Assembly (NCBI RefSeq): GCF_006539685.1
Contig: NZ_BJNM01000021.1
Location: 1-42,144, forward strand
Length of the DNA stretch: 42,144 bases
Direction: 5' to 3'
DNA from: Gluconobacter oxydans
GTDB taxonomy: Bacteria; Pseudomonadota; Alphaproteobacteria; Acetobacterales; Acetobacteraceae
A model generated the notes under the pieces. It was not told the origin of the DNA, made no database searches, and saw only the letters and a program-made list of their open reading frames with translations. The number at the start of each line of letters is the position of its first letter. Positions within the stretch are counted from its first letter, which is position 1. A program made the position numbers and the translations under genes. Shown here one piece after another: positions 9,042 to 18,032 of the stretch.

Positions 9042-9856
9042 GACGGCGCCGTAAAGACGGAAAGGGGCGTAAGCGGCGTGCGGGCCGCGCCGTGCAAGGA
9101 CATGGCAAGGAGCGCCTGCGTGTAGGGATGGTGTGGGGCGTCAAACACGGATGGGGTCGGGCCCTGTTCCACGCAGGTGCCGTCTTTCATGACCAGAACA
9201 TGATCGGCATAATGACGCACCAGCCCGAGGTCATGGGAGATCATGAGAACGGCCATGCCCTGCGTTTCGCAACGGCGGGTCACGAGCGCCATCATGACGG
9301 CCTGGGTCCGGGCATCGAGTGCGGTGGTGAACTCGTCCGCGATCAGGAGTTCGGGCTGGCAGGCCAGCGCCATTGCCAGAAGGACACGCTGTCTTTGGCC
9401 ACCGGAAAGCTGATGCGGATAGGCGCGTTCGTTTACGCCAGCTTCAGACAGGCCGACCTGTTCCATAAGCGTGCGCGTTTCCGTGTCGATCTCGCGAGGG
9501 GAGAGCGTCGTATGAAGGCGGAATGTATCCCCGATCTGTGTTCCGATACGGCGCGTGGGATTCAGGGCCGTCATGGGTTCCTGAAAGACCATGCCCAGTC
9601 TTTTTCCCCGGAGCCGGCACCAGTCCTGTTGGGAGAGTGTGGAAAGCTCCGTCTCTTCAAGCCGGATGCTGCCGTGAGCCTGAAAACCGGGGGGCAGCAG
9701 CCCCATCAGGCTTAGTGCGAGCGTGGATTTCCCTGAACCGGATTCCCCGGTGACAGCGAGGATCTGGCCCGGTTCAAGCGTGAAGGATACCTCATGCAGG
9801 ATCGGCCGCTCCGGGCTCTGGACGCTCAGATTCCGGACATGGAGCAGAGGGCTCAT
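9038..9856 (-). CDS. Oligopeptide ABC transporter ATP-binding protein (DppD/OppD-like)
   Basis: This 272-residue protein is the second nucleotide-binding subunit of the importer. It shows Walker A GESGSGKST, the Q-loop sequence FQEPMTALNPTRR typical of DppD/OppD, signature LSGGQRQR, Walker B LLIADEFTTALD and the switch histidine in MISHDLGLV. Near the C-terminus, PHHPYTQALL matches the conserved oligopeptide transporter ATPase tail (P-x-H-P-Y-T). Start and stop overlap the neighbouring genes by 4 bases each, indicating translational coupling. ATP hydrolysis in the cytoplasm drives the two permeases encoded just upstream. Confidence 0.94.
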   Translation of the reverse strand: MSPLLHVRNLSVQSPERPILHEVSFTLEPGQILAVTGESGSGKSTLALSLMGLLPPGFQAHGSIRLEETELSTLSQQDWCRLRGKRLGMVFQEPMTALNPTRRIGTQIGDTFRLHTTLSPREIDTETRTLMEQVGLSEAGVNERAYPHQLSGGQRQRVLLAMALACQPELLIADEFTTALDARTQAVMMALVTRRCETQGMAVLMISHDLGLVRHYADHVLVMKDGTCVEQGPTPSVFDAPHHPYTQALLAMSLHGAARTPLTPLSVFTAPS

Positions 9857-10668
9857 GGGGTGTGCTCCTCATGGGCGGCATCCAGAGCATCCCGCAGGCC
9901 ATCCCCGAACATATTGAAGCCCAACACGAGCAGCATGATCGTTACTCCCGGGATGGCGACCAGCAGTGGATGATCGAAGATATGGATCTGATACGACGCT
10001 AGGGCGCGTCCCAGATCCGGTCGGGGCGGAGGGGCGCCCAGACCGAGATAGGACAGCCCGGCATCGGACAGGATCGCGAGGGCCAGCGAGGAGGTCGCCT
10101 GGACCGTCAGGAGCGGCAGGATGTTGGGCAGGACGTGGCGGCGCATGATGTAAACCGGGCCACGTCCGGCCAGTCGGGATGCGGCGATATAGTCCTGAAT
10201 GAGGATGGAGCGTGCAGCCTGCCGTGTGATGCGGATCTGGGCCGGGAGGCCGAACAGGGCAATGGCGAGGATTTCACCCGTGGCGGAGGCTCCAAGAGCT
10301 GTGACGAGCAACGCTGCGATCAGGACAGGCGGGAAGGCCAGGCCCAGATCGGTTAGTCCCATGATGGCTCTTGCGGGTCGGACCGCCGCGATCAGGCCGA
10401 GGGCCGTTCCTACAATCGTGGCGAGGCAGACGGCGATCGCGGCGATCGTCACGCTGTTGAAGGCTCCGGTCAAAACATGGACCATGAGGTCGCGACCGAA
10501 AGGATCGGTTCCGAGCGGATGCAGCAGGGATGGCGGTGCATAACGGTGCAGAACATCGATGGGCGGCGCGTGACCGCCATCGAGCAGGGTTATGACGGTC
10601 GCGGGGAGGAGGACAATTCCGAGCAGAATGCTCCCCGCCCGGAGCGTCCGGTTGGGACGCTCTATCAT
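9853..10668 (-). CDS. Peptide ABC transporter permease (DppC-like)
   Basis: This 271-residue inner membrane protein is one of the two channel-forming subunits. It has an N-terminal membrane helix, an extracytoplasmic segment with HPLGTDPFGRD (the family hallmark of DppC/OppC, G-T-D-x-x-G-R-D), then about five further helices. The cytoplasmic EAA-like loop, which contacts the ATPases, contains RLAGRGPVYIMRRHVLPN (family form A-x-x-x-G-x(n)-I-x-x-H-x-L-P-N). It overlaps both neighbouring genes by 4 bases. Together with the DppB-like subunit it would form the translocation path for short peptides. Confidence 0.94.
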   Translation of the reverse strand: MIERPNRTLRAGSILLGIVLLPATVITLLDGGHAPPIDVLHRYAPPSLLHPLGTDPFGRDLMVHVLTGAFNSVTIAAIAVCLATIVGTALGLIAAVRPARAIMGLTDLGLAFPPVLIAALLVTALGASATGEILAIALFGLPAQIRITRQAARSILIQDYIAASRLAGRGPVYIMRRHVLPNILPLLTVQATSSLALAILSDAGLSYLGLGAPPPRPDLGRALASYQIHIFDHPLLVAIPGVTIMLLVLGFNMFGDGLRDALDAAHEEHTP

Positions 10669-11618
10669 GATGGGTCGGCCTCAAGGCGCGGATCAAGCCA
10701 GCGAACGAAGATCGTCATCAGCACATTGAGGACCATCACAGACGCGACGATCAGCATGACGAGGTTCTGTACAACGGGAATATCGCGCTGGTTGACGGCC
10801 TCCAGCAGGAGCTTTCCACAGCCGGGCAGGCTGAAGACGCTTTCGACGATGATCGTTCCGGTCACGAGGACCGGAAGCTGGATCCCGGCCAGGGTCAGGA
10901 CGGGGATCAATGCGTTCGGCAGTGCGATGCGCCACAGAACGCCGCGTCTGCTGTAGCCCTGTGCCCGGGCCGTGCGGATAAAATCCTGCGACAGGGTTTC
11001 GATCAGGGACGAGCGCATGAAACGCGCCGTGATGGCGGCCTGCGGGATGGCGAGAGCGATGGCGGGAAGGGTGAGGGCCCTGAGCGCCGGGAGGGCACCA
11101 GCATGCCAGCCGGGAAAGCCGCTGGAGGGCAGCCAGTGCAGGGTCAGGGAAAACAGGAATGTCATCATCATCGCCAGCCAGAAATCCGGGATGGATTTGA
11201 AAAGCTGGAGGAAGCCCATCAGGCCCGTATCAAGCAGTGTTCCGCGCTTGGCGGCCGCTATCACGCCGAGCGGGATGCCTGCGCCCAGAGACAGCAGCAT
11301 GGCCAGCAGAATGAGGGGCAGACTGCTTTGCAGGCGCTCGCCGATCAGGCTGCGGACGGGAACATCATAAATGTAACTCTGGCCCAGATCACCGCGAATA
11401 AATGCGCTGATCCAGTGTAGGTATCGCGCGGGCAGGGATGATTCCAGTCCCAGTTTCTGGTGCAGGGCCGCCAGACTTTCAGGGCTTGCATCCAGCCCGA
11501 GCATGACCGCTGCGGGGTCGCCGGGCAGCAGGTTCATGGCCGCGAAAATAACGAGGCTTGCGACAACAAGAAGAACCAGCCGTTCCAGTAGGATACGGAA
11601 AACAGCCATGCCCGTCAT
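10665..11618 (-). CDS. Peptide ABC transporter permease (DppB-like)
   Basis: This 317-residue inner membrane permease begins with the typical FRILLERLVLLVVASLVIF helix followed by the periplasmic segment LLPGDPAAVMLG (family L-x-P-G-D-P). The coupling loop carries FIRTARAQGYSRRGVLWRIALPNAL, of the form T-A-R-A-x-G-x(7)-H/I-x-L-P-N. I chose the ATG at 11618 because it forms an ATGA overlap with the stop of the binding-protein gene, exactly like the other junctions of this operon. An upstream ATG at 11672 would lie inside the preceding gene. An alternative start at 11609 would shorten it by three residues. Confidence 0.94.
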   Translation of the reverse strand: MTGMAVFRILLERLVLLVVASLVIFAAMNLLPGDPAAVMLGLDASPESLAALHQKLGLESSLPARYLHWISAFIRGDLGQSYIYDVPVRSLIGERLQSSLPLILLAMLLSLGAGIPLGVIAAAKRGTLLDTGLMGFLQLFKSIPDFWLAMMMTFLFSLTLHWLPSSGFPGWHAGALPALRALTLPAIALAIPQAAITARFMRSSLIETLSQDFIRTARAQGYSRRGVLWRIALPNALIPVLTLAGIQLPVLVTGTIIVESVFSLPGCGKLLLEAVNQRDIPVVQNLVMLIVASVMVLNVLMTIFVRWLDPRLEADPS

Positions 11619-13111
11619 GGCGCCCAGGAAACGCCGGCGACCGGGCAGCCTGCGATGGGCTGGTTGGTCCACAGTCCCTTAAGGTGCCGGTTCATGACGG
11701 TTTCGCGGGGGATCGCGAACAGGAAAACATTGGGCTCGTCCTGTGCGAGCTGTTCCTGCATCTGCACGGAAAGCTGGTGCCGCCGGGTCATATCCGCCGT
11801 CGCTTCGTACTGTTCTACGAGCCCGTGAAAGACCGGGCTGTGATAGTGGAAATAGACGGGCGTGCGGTCATAGATCGTGATGTCATGGGGTTCAGTATGG
11901 GCGATGACGGTCATGTCGAACTGGCCCTGTCCGTAAACCTGACCGAGCCATGTCGGCCATTCCACGGGCTGAAGCGTCACATTCAGCCCGACCTGTTCCA
12001 GATAGGCGGCAATGAGTTCGCTGCTGTCGCGTGCATAGCCGATGGGCGGGAAGGTCAGGGTCAGGTGCGTGCCGGATGCCACGCCCGCCTCTTTCAGCAG
12101 GGCGCGGGCATGGTCCGGATCGTAGGGATACCGGTCGGGCAGGGCGACGTAATCGGGGTCGTCCGGTGCCATGTGAGATTGCAGGAGCGTCCCGTCTCCG
12201 TCGGCCACGGCCTGGATCAGGGCTTTGCGGTCAATGGCCTGTGCGATGGCCTGCCGGACGCGGAAATCGCTGAACGGGCGGCGGGCGTTGTTGAGCGCGA
12301 GAATGGCCTTGAACGGAAAGCTGCCCCGGATGACCTGCAACTGCGTATTTCCGGCAAAGCGGCTCAGGATTTCCCGGGACGGGAAAGACGGATAGGCATC
12401 CAGCTCCCCGGCCAGCAGCGCGTTACTGGCGGACAGCGGATCGGGCATGAAGCGGAACGTCACCGATCTCAGGGTCGGTCTGGCGCCCCAGTAATCCGGA
12501 TTGCGGGTCAGGGTCAGGTGGTCGCCACGCCGCCATTCACTGAACACGAACGGACCTGTACCGACGGGATGGCTGATGTTCTGCGCTGCGGACGCCGGCG
12601 AGAGAATGGCGGCGTCGTTCCAGGCAAGCTGATAGAGGAAGCTGCCGTAAGGATGCTGAAGCCGGATGCGGACATGCAGGCTGTCCGGGCATGAGATGTC
12701 GGCGATCTGGCTGAAGATGGCCCTGTGCGGGTTGGTGCTGTCCGCTGCACCTGCCCGGAGCAGGGAAAACTTTACGCTGTCGCAGGTCAGGGGCGTGCCA
12801 TCATGGAAACGCACGCCGTCATGAAGCGTGAAATCATAGGTCAGACTGTCCGGCGAGATATGCCAGTCCTGCGCCAGAAGGGGTTTGAGGGTGCCCTGTT
12901 CGTCCAGCCGCATCAGCCCTTCGTAGATGTTGCCGTACGTCACCATCCCGATGGCTTCGCTGGAGCCGCGCGTCGGATCCAGACCCGGCGGTTCGATGGC
13001 CAGACCGATCGAGAGCGTATCGCGCGTCTCGGCTGCCTGCGCCGTCCCGGGGACATGGGACGCCGGAAAGCCGACCGCCAGAACGGTCAGGAGAATGGAC
13101 ACGGTTTTCAA
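11615..13111 (-). CDS. Peptide ABC transporter substrate-binding protein (SBP family 5)
   Basis: This 498-residue periplasmic protein captures the peptide and delivers it to the permeases. It has a signal peptide (hydrophobic segment at residues 4-22, probable cleavage after AQA near 27). Family-5 binding protein motifs follow: EPPGLDPTRG, YEGLMRLDEQG, LAQDWHIS, and FHDGTPLTCDSVKFSL, of the form F-H-D-G-x-P-x-x-A/C-x-D-V-x-F-S. The start is TTG at 13109-13111, with GGAG about nine bases upstream; no ATG gives a better signal peptide. It is the first gene of the importer operon. Specificity (di-, oligopeptide or other) cannot be assigned, but the P1 peptidase at the end of the operon argues for peptides. 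Confidence 0.93.
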   Translation of the reverse strand: MKTVSILLTVLAVGFPASHVPGTAQAAETRDTLSIGLAIEPPGLDPTRGSSEAIGMVTYGNIYEGLMRLDEQGTLKPLLAQDWHISPDSLTYDFTLHDGVRFHDGTPLTCDSVKFSLLRAGAADSTNPHRAIFSQIADISCPDSLHVRIRLQHPYGSFLYQLAWNDAAILSPASAAQNISHPVGTGPFVFSEWRRGDHLTLTRNPDYWGARPTLRSVTFRFMPDPLSASNALLAGELDAYPSFPSREILSRFAGNTQLQVIRGSFPFKAILALNNARRPFSDFRVRQAIAQAIDRKALIQAVADGDGTLLQSHMAPDDPDYVALPDRYPYDPDHARALLKEAGVASGTHLTLTFPPIGYARDSSELIAAYLEQVGLNVTLQPVEWPTWLGQVYGQGQFDMTVIAHTEPHDITIYDRTPVYFHYHSPVFHGLVEQYEATADMTRRHQLSVQMQEQLAQDEPNVFLFAIPRETVMNRHLKGLWTNQPIAGCPVAGVSWAP

Positions 13112-13195
13112 TCAGGCGCTCCGCGAACTTGCAGCCTCAGGGCGCAGGATCACGGAAAATAGGGCCTTCGTCGCCTGAGCGAAAGGGGCTGCTGT

Positions 13196-13822
13196 TCAGG
13201 GGCGCGGGCTCATGCTGGCGATCCGGGCAGCGAGCTGTTCGACGAGGGTCCGGGTCAGGGCGACCTTGCCACTGTCGGTCGTCACCGTGCCCTGTGCGGT
13301 GAATGAGCCGCGGCTGCGCTGAATGGGCTGGTGCTCGTCCGAGGGGATCAGCGCCCAGTCGGCAGTCAGGGCACCCTGACCGCTGCTGTCGAGATCCAGC
13401 CGGCTGATATTGACCGCAAGACGCAGGGCAGGAGTTTCGGCCAAAGGCTGCGTGGTTACGACATAACCTGGCCAGTCCTGTCCCAGATGGGCGGCAAGAA
13501 GGTCGGTCACGCCCTGGGACAGACGGCTTCCCCAGCGCCCGTTGGGGCTGCGGTCAAGCTGGTCGCCCTGACGTATGAGGATATCCTGACTGTCGAGATA
13601 ATCCGGGAGTGTGACATGCGACACGTTCAGGACCGGGGCCGATGCGGGCAGCGTGCCGCTGTTCTGCGCGATTGCGGGGGCCCCAAGCGTATAGAACTGC
13701 ATGGGGGGCGCGGCACATCCTGACATCAGGGCGAAGGCCAGAAGGGCTGCGGATCGGGTCATGAGCCGTGTCACGGGTTTGGTCTCCGGAAGGAACAAAG
13801 GGCGGCGGAACTGTCTGCTCAT
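13196..13822 (-). CDS. PqiC/YmbA-like lipoprotein of an MCE transport system (ABC-type auxiliary lipoprotein)
   Basis: This 208-residue outer-membrane lipoprotein has a hydrophobic signal ending in a lipobox-like sequence (FALMSGC). The mature part begins with FYTLGAP, the opening strand typical of the ABC_trans_aux family, and contains a later strand LRLAVNISRLDLDSSGQGALTADW. Such lipoproteins accompany MCE proteins and may take the lipid route on to the outer membrane. The ATG at 13822 overlaps the MCE gene stop by 4 bases but leaves a long 20-residue stretch before the hydrophobic core. The in-frame ATG at 13762 would give a more normal signal peptide, so the start is uncertain. It is the last gene of the Mla-like operon. 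Confidence 0.85.
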   Translation of the reverse strand: MSRQFRRPLFLPETKPVTRLMTRSAALLAFALMSGCAAPPMQFYTLGAPAIAQNSGTLPASAPVLNVSHVTLPDYLDSQDILIRQGDQLDRSPNGRWGSRLSQGVTDLLAAHLGQDWPGYVVTTQPLAETPALRLAVNISRLDLDSSGQGALTADWALIPSDEHQPIQRSRGSFTAQGTVTTDSGKVALTRTLVEQLAARIASMSPRP

Positions 13823-14778
13823 GGCCGGCGTCCCGTGAGGAGGAGCTGCGGATTACGCTCCACGTCCGTTGCAAAACCGCGCAGGGCGGATGCGGCGGCG
13901 GCAATATCCCGCAGGCTTGCTTCGAGATTGGCGCGGTCGGCAGAGCGTGGGGACGTCATGCTCTCCAGATTGGCCAGACTCTTCGAGGCCTGCTGGACGG
14001 CGTCATTGCTGTTCTGCAGTACGGCATGGAGTTCATGCCCGCGCGCATTGAGCTGGGTGGCGCCCTCATTGGCCAGCCTGTCCACACTGAGCAGCGTCCG
14101 CGTCAGGACGGGTTCAAGGTCCGTCACCGTCTTGCGGGCGGCATCGACCATGTCCCGGCTGTGATCGGAGGTGTCACGGATGCTCTGCACAAGCGCCGGC
14201 AGTTCCCTGTCGAGCTGGTCCGAAAGCTGCCGGACCGAGGCCAGGGTCGCATCGGCGTTCTCGCCGATCTGCTTCAGCGGCAGGTCCTGAAGGCTCTGTG
14301 TCATGGCCGCGATGGTGGACTGCTTGGTCGGGATTTCGGTGATGCGGGCGATATCGGGATGCAGCACGGCCGGGGTCGAGGGGGCGAAATCCAGATCGAT
14401 TTCAGACGTGCCGGTAACGAAGCTCTTCAGGTTCATCTCGCCGCGCAGACCCTGCTGGACGAGTTCTTCCATGCCGGGGCGGTGATGAGTGCTGCTCGTC
14501 AGGACGATGTTGTCGGGGCGTATGGTGACGAAGACCGGAATATAGGCGTCTTTCGTAGCCGGATTGTATTCGATGACGACACGGTCCACCGCGCCGACCT
14601 GGACACCACGGAACGTGACGGGAGATCCGACAGACAGCCCGGACGAGGCGCCATGAAACACGAGAACGGCTTTTTCCGTCCGGGTGAAGGGATGGAAATT
14701 GCCGAACAGGACGAACGCCGCGACAATCAGGCCCGTCCCCCCAAGGACGAAAGCACCGACAAGAGCCTGCCTGTTCAT
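13819..14778 (-). CDS. MCE-family periplasmic lipid-binding protein (MlaD-like)
   Basis: This 319-residue protein is anchored by one N-terminal helix (about residues 6-26). A single MCE domain follows (about 35-115) with the characteristic SGLSVGSPVTFRGVQVGAVD, and then a long, mostly helical C-terminal region. MCE proteins form hexameric rings that bind phospholipids between the two membranes, and a long helical tail as here can build a needle or tunnel. The ATG at 14778 shares one base with the ATPase stop (TGATG); a GTG one codon earlier is also possible. Neighbours encode the ATPase, permease and lipoprotein of the same machine. Confidence 0.92.
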   Translation of the reverse strand: MNRQALVGAFVLGGTGLIVAAFVLFGNFHPFTRTEKAVLVFHGASSGLSVGSPVTFRGVQVGAVDRVVIEYNPATKDAYIPVFVTIRPDNIVLTSSTHHRPGMEELVQQGLRGEMNLKSFVTGTSEIDLDFAPSTPAVLHPDIARITEIPTKQSTIAAMTQSLQDLPLKQIGENADATLASVRQLSDQLDRELPALVQSIRDTSDHSRDMVDAARKTVTDLEPVLTRTLLSVDRLANEGATQLNARGHELHAVLQNSNDAVQQASKSLANLESMTSPRSADRANLEASLRDIAAAASALRGFATDVERNPQLLLTGRRP

Positions 14779-15545
14779 CACGTTTTTCCTTCTTCGTCGC
14801 GTTCACGGTGCATGAAGGCATGCACCTGTGGATCGGTACAGTTGTCCCTCAGGTCCCGGGGGGAGCCATGGGCGATCGGGGTTTTTGTCCTGGCGTCCAG
14901 GAAGATGCCGTCATCGGCGATATGAAACAGGCTCGGCAGTTCGTGGCTGACGATGACGATCGTCGCGCCAAGCCCGTCCCGCAGGTTCAGGATCAGGTCA
15001 TCGAGCCGGGCCGAGGTGATCGGATCAAGGCCCGCGGAAGGCTCGTCGAAAAACAGGATATCCGGATCAAGGGCGAGGGCGCGCGCCAGACCAGCACGTT
15101 TGCACATGCCGCCACTGATTTCCGACGGGTAGAGATCAATCGCCTGTAACATGCCGACGAAACCCAGCTTCAGTTCCACAAGCCTGCGGATCACGGAGGG
15201 TTTGAGATCCGTGAACATCTGGAGCGGCAGGGCGATGTTCTCGCCGACCGTCATGGAACTCCACAGCGCGCCGCTCTGGAACAGGACGCCGAAGCGGTGG
15301 TTCAGATCCGTGCGATGGGCTTCGTCTCCGGCCCAGTAGTTCTCGTCCCCGACATGATATTCGCCGGCGGATGGGCGCAGCAGGCCGATCATGCTCTTGA
15401 GAAGCGTGCTCTTGCCGCAGCCCGAGCCGCCCATGACGGCGAAGATGCTTCCCTTGCGCACGTCGAGCGAGATGTTTTTCTGGATGATCTTGGGGCCGAA
15501 GGAGAGCGTGATATCGCGCAGGGACAGGACGGTCTGGTCAGGCAT
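14778..15545 (-). CDS. ABC transporter ATP-binding protein, MlaF-like
   Basis: This 255-residue ATPase energises the lipid transporter. It has Walker A GGSGCGKST near residue 39, the Q-loop FQSGALWSSMTV with a typical MlaF/Mkl sequence, the signature ISGGMCKR and Walker B DILFFDEPSAGLDP. The signature is of the S-G-G-M-x-K/R-R type special to MCE-associated ATPases, here with cysteine in the variable position. The gene starts 3 bases after the permease stop and shares one base with the MCE gene, so the three are co-translated. Confidence 0.94.
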   Translation of the reverse strand: MPDQTVLSLRDITLSFGPKIIQKNISLDVRKGSIFAVMGGSGCGKSTLLKSMIGLLRPSAGEYHVGDENYWAGDEAHRTDLNHRFGVLFQSGALWSSMTVGENIALPLQMFTDLKPSVIRRLVELKLGFVGMLQAIDLYPSEISGGMCKRAGLARALALDPDILFFDEPSAGLDPITSARLDDLILNLRDGLGATIVIVSHELPSLFHIADDGIFLDARTKTPIAHGSPRDLRDNCTDPQVHAFMHRERDEEGKT

Positions 15546-15548
15546 GTC

Positions 15549-16712
15549 TCAGATCCCCAGAACATCGGCGATGACGGCGAAGATCGCGTCGATCGCAATA
15601 ACGCCCACGATCCCCACGACGACGGCGCGCGTGGCGGCAATGCCGACATCCGCGGCCGAGCGTCCGGCCTTCAGGCCGATCCGGCAGCTCGTCAGACCGA
15701 TAAAGGCCCCGAAAACGAGGCTCTTGGTGAAACCGAAGATGAACTGGCCGATCCCGAACGCCGTGACCGTCTGATGGAAATATCCCGCCGCCGTGATGTC
15801 CAGCATCGAGATGGCCACGACGAAGCCGCCCAGCATGCCAATCAGGCACCCATACAGGTAGAGGAACGGCATCGTGATGATGAGGGAGAGGACGGCCGGC
15901 AGGATCAGATAGGTTGAGGTCGGAATGCCGAAGACGTTCAGGGCATCGATTTCTTCGTTGCCCTGCATGGTGGAAATCCGTGCGGCATAGGCGCCACCCG
16001 TCCGACCGGCCATGATGATGGCGGTCATGACGGCGGCCATCTCACGCACCATGGCGATGCCGACCAGACTGGCCACATAGATGCCGGCGGCGAATTTCTG
16101 AAGCTCGACGGCGCCCACGAAGGCCAGGATCGCGCCGATCAGAAAGTTGACGATCCCCACGATGAGCAGGGCGTACGGACCGGCATCGGCCGTATTGGCC
16201 AGCAGATCGACCATGCGCATCCGGCTGCGGCCAAGAAGCGTGAGGACGGCGCCCTTTGCCGTCAGCGCGCCCAGTTCGGAGACCACGCCGACTTCCGTCA
16301 TCGATGCGATGGCGTGATTGCCGACTGTTTCCAGAAAAGGGGTGCGGGCCGTCTTGTGATGGACGGGTTCGTCGGGGACTTCGGGCAGCAGTTCGAGAAG
16401 CTGGCGCATCGGGCCGGGCAGCGTCTGCATGTCCAGACTGATGCCTGCGTCATGGGCAACGCGCTTGAGATCCCACAGGAACGCCACAAGCCCGGTATCC
16501 CAGACCTGGAGATCGGATGTCTGGAAAGACAGATGAGCGCCGGGCGCCTTTTTCAGTCCGTCTTTTGGAAAAACGGGAATATTGCCGGCCCGCGCCTGCC
16601 AGGTACCGCTCAGAACCATGACCGGCGCGGTCTGCTCGCCCTGCAGATGCCACTGCGGCGTTCTGTCTGCCGGCTGTGCGGCTGATGGCCCTGTCGTGGT
16701 CAGGTCTGTCAT
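15549..16712 (-). CDS. MlaE-family permease with N-terminal STAS domain
   Basis: This 387-residue protein is the membrane subunit of the lipid transporter. Residues 20-110 look like a STAS domain (VMVLSGTWQARAG; LQVWDTGLVAFLWDL), which in E. coli is the separate MlaB protein but is fused here. The MlaE permease part begins near 130 (VGNHAIASMTEVGVVSELG) and contains the conserved REMAAVMTAIIMAGRTGGAYAA and MQGNEEIDAL segments, followed by four to five helices. I took the ATG at 16712, because an earlier in-frame start at 16880 would add 56 residues unlike the family. No strong ribosome binding site is visible. It is the first gene of the operon. Confidence 0.93.
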   Translation of the reverse strand: MTDLTTTGPSAAQPADRTPQWHLQGEQTAPVMVLSGTWQARAGNIPVFPKDGLKKAPGAHLSFQTSDLQVWDTGLVAFLWDLKRVAHDAGISLDMQTLPGPMRQLLELLPEVPDEPVHHKTARTPFLETVGNHAIASMTEVGVVSELGALTAKGAVLTLLGRSRMRMVDLLANTADAGPYALLIVGIVNFLIGAILAFVGAVELQKFAAGIYVASLVGIAMVREMAAVMTAIIMAGRTGGAYAARISTMQGNEEIDALNVFGIPTSTYLILPAVLSLIITMPFLYLYGCLIGMLGGFVVAISMLDITAAGYFHQTVTAFGIGQFIFGFTKSLVFGAFIGLTSCRIGLKAGRSAADVGIAATRAVVVGIVGVIAIDAIFAVIADVLGI

Positions 16713-17013
16713 GGACTTTGCATTTCCGGTCCTGACATCCCCTGATGCTGCAAAAGAGCGGAAAGGCTGGCGGGAAGTGACACTTGAAGAAACAACTGGC
16801 TGGCGGTTACGGGCGAGACGGGGTGGAAATCCGATCGCCGTCCTGACGTGGCACCTTATCGGCTGCAGGCAAAAGATCAATGCTCATGAAAGGTTCTGAC
16901 ACGGATCGACTGTACCCGAAGAACGCTGTTCTTTTCGTGACGGGAGGGCTGACTGTTACGCGGATATTTCTGTTATGATCATTCTGTCACGATTTGGAAC
17001 CTGAAAACCCTCT
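16713..17013. other. Divergent intergenic region between the Mla operon and a glycosyltransferase
   Basis: About 300 bases separate the two divergent starts and must hold both promoters. A rightward extended -10 is visible at 16971-16979. I see no convincing leftward promoter hexamers, no coding pattern and no clear repeat in the remainder. Confidence 0.6.
16971..16979 (+). promoter_or_regulatory. Extended -10 promoter element for the glycosyltransferase gene
   Basis: TGTTATGAT contains a TGn-extended TATGAT hexamer, 34 bases before the ATG at 17014. The matching -35 is weak, which extended -10 promoters tolerate. Confidence 0.4.
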
Positions 17014-17940
17014 ATGGCCAGCCAGCTTTCCCTGATTGTCCCGTTCTGGAACGAAGAAGCCGCCATCAGCCATTTCGTGCGGAGTATCCTGCCTGTCCTT
17101 GACGGGATTGCGGACACGGACTGGGAAATCGTCTGCGTCGATGACGGCAGCAGTGACGGCACGTTGCGGGAGCTGATCGGATTTTGCGAAACCGACCGGC
17201 GGTTCAGGGTGCTCGAACTGTCGCGCAATTTCGGCAAGGAAGCCGCGCTGACGGCCGGTCTCGATGCGGCGACGGGAGATGCGGTCATCATCATTGACGC
17301 CGATCTCCAGGACCCGCCTGAGATCATCCCGAAAATGGTGCAGGCCTGGCGCGATGGGGCAGAGGTCGTGCTGGGCAAACGGATCGACCGGTCCAGTGAC
17401 AGTCTGCTCAAGCGCAAGACGGCGTCCTGGTTCTATGCGCTGCATAACCGGCTTGCCCATATCCGGATTCCGGGAAATGTGGGGGATTTCCGCCTGATGG
17501 ACCGATGCGTGGTCGAGGCGCTCAAAAGGCTGCCCGAACGTCAGCGGTTCATGAAAGGCCTGTTCGCTTGGGTCGGCTTCCGGACGGTCAGCATCGATTA
17601 CGTCCGTGCGCCCCGTGCGGCGGGCATGACAAAGTTTTCCGGCTATTCCCTGTGGAATTTCGCCCTGGAAGGCTTCACCAGCTTTTCCTCTGCGCCCATC
17701 CGGCTGTGGACCTATCTGGGAACAGCGGGCGCGCTGCTCTCCATGTTTTATGCGCTTTTCATCGTGTTGCGAACGATCGTCTGGGGCAATCCCGTTCCGG
17801 GTTATACATCCCTGTTCGTGGCGATCATTTTTTTCAGCAGTGTGCAGATCATCAGTATCGGCATGTTGGGGGAATATATCGGCCGTATCTACATGGAGAC
17901 GAAGCAGCGCCCGATTTACGTGTTGCGCCGCACGTACTGA
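17014..17940 (+). CDS. Family 2 glycosyltransferase, polyprenyl-phosphate sugar transferase (GtrB/ArnC-like)
   Basis: This 308-residue enzyme would transfer a sugar from a nucleotide donor to undecaprenyl phosphate at the inner face of the cytoplasmic membrane. The GT2 fold is clear: LSLIVPFWNEE at the start, VDDGSSDGT, IIDADLQDPPE with the metal-binding D-x-D, and VGDFRLMDRCV. RLPERQRFMKGLFAWVGF is the conserved loop of the dolichol/undecaprenyl-phosphate class. Two membrane helices near residues 235-260 and 270-295 anchor the C-terminus, as in GtrB and ArnC. The usual flippase (GtrA) is not adjacent. A GT39-like polytopic protein lies 6 kb away and could be a downstream acceptor enzyme, but this is speculative. 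Confidence 0.92.
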   Translation: MASQLSLIVPFWNEEAAISHFVRSILPVLDGIADTDWEIVCVDDGSSDGTLRELIGFCETDRRFRVLELSRNFGKEAALTAGLDAATGDAVIIIDADLQDPPEIIPKMVQAWRDGAEVVLGKRIDRSSDSLLKRKTASWFYALHNRLAHIRIPGNVGDFRLMDRCVVEALKRLPERQRFMKGLFAWVGFRTVSIDYVRAPRAAGMTKFSGYSLWNFALEGFTSFSSAPIRLWTYLGTAGALLSMFYALFIVLRTIVWGNPVPGYTSLFVAIIFFSSVQIISIGMLGEYIGRIYMETKQRPIYVLRRTY

Positions 17941-18032
17941 CGGATCGAATGCGGTCAGGCATTCTGTTGCGTGATCGTAAAAAACCGCTACTCTTTTCCA
18001 TAAAGGACCAGGGCAGAGGAGAGATACGGAAC

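Noticed and set aside
13112-13178. TCAGGCG/CGCCTGA inverted repeat between the Mla and peptide-importer operons
   Set aside because: The arms are 53 bases apart with 7-base matches, which is expected by chance in this GC-rich DNA.
17947-17964. Hairpin GAATGC/GCATTC after the glycosyltransferase stop
   Set aside because: Only 6 pairs with no U-run; not convincing as a terminator.
17505-18032. Upstream extension of the beta-lactamase-fold frame into the glycosyltransferase gene
   Set aside because: It would overlap the glycosyltransferase by over 400 bases; the signal peptide and ribosome binding site place the start at 18033.
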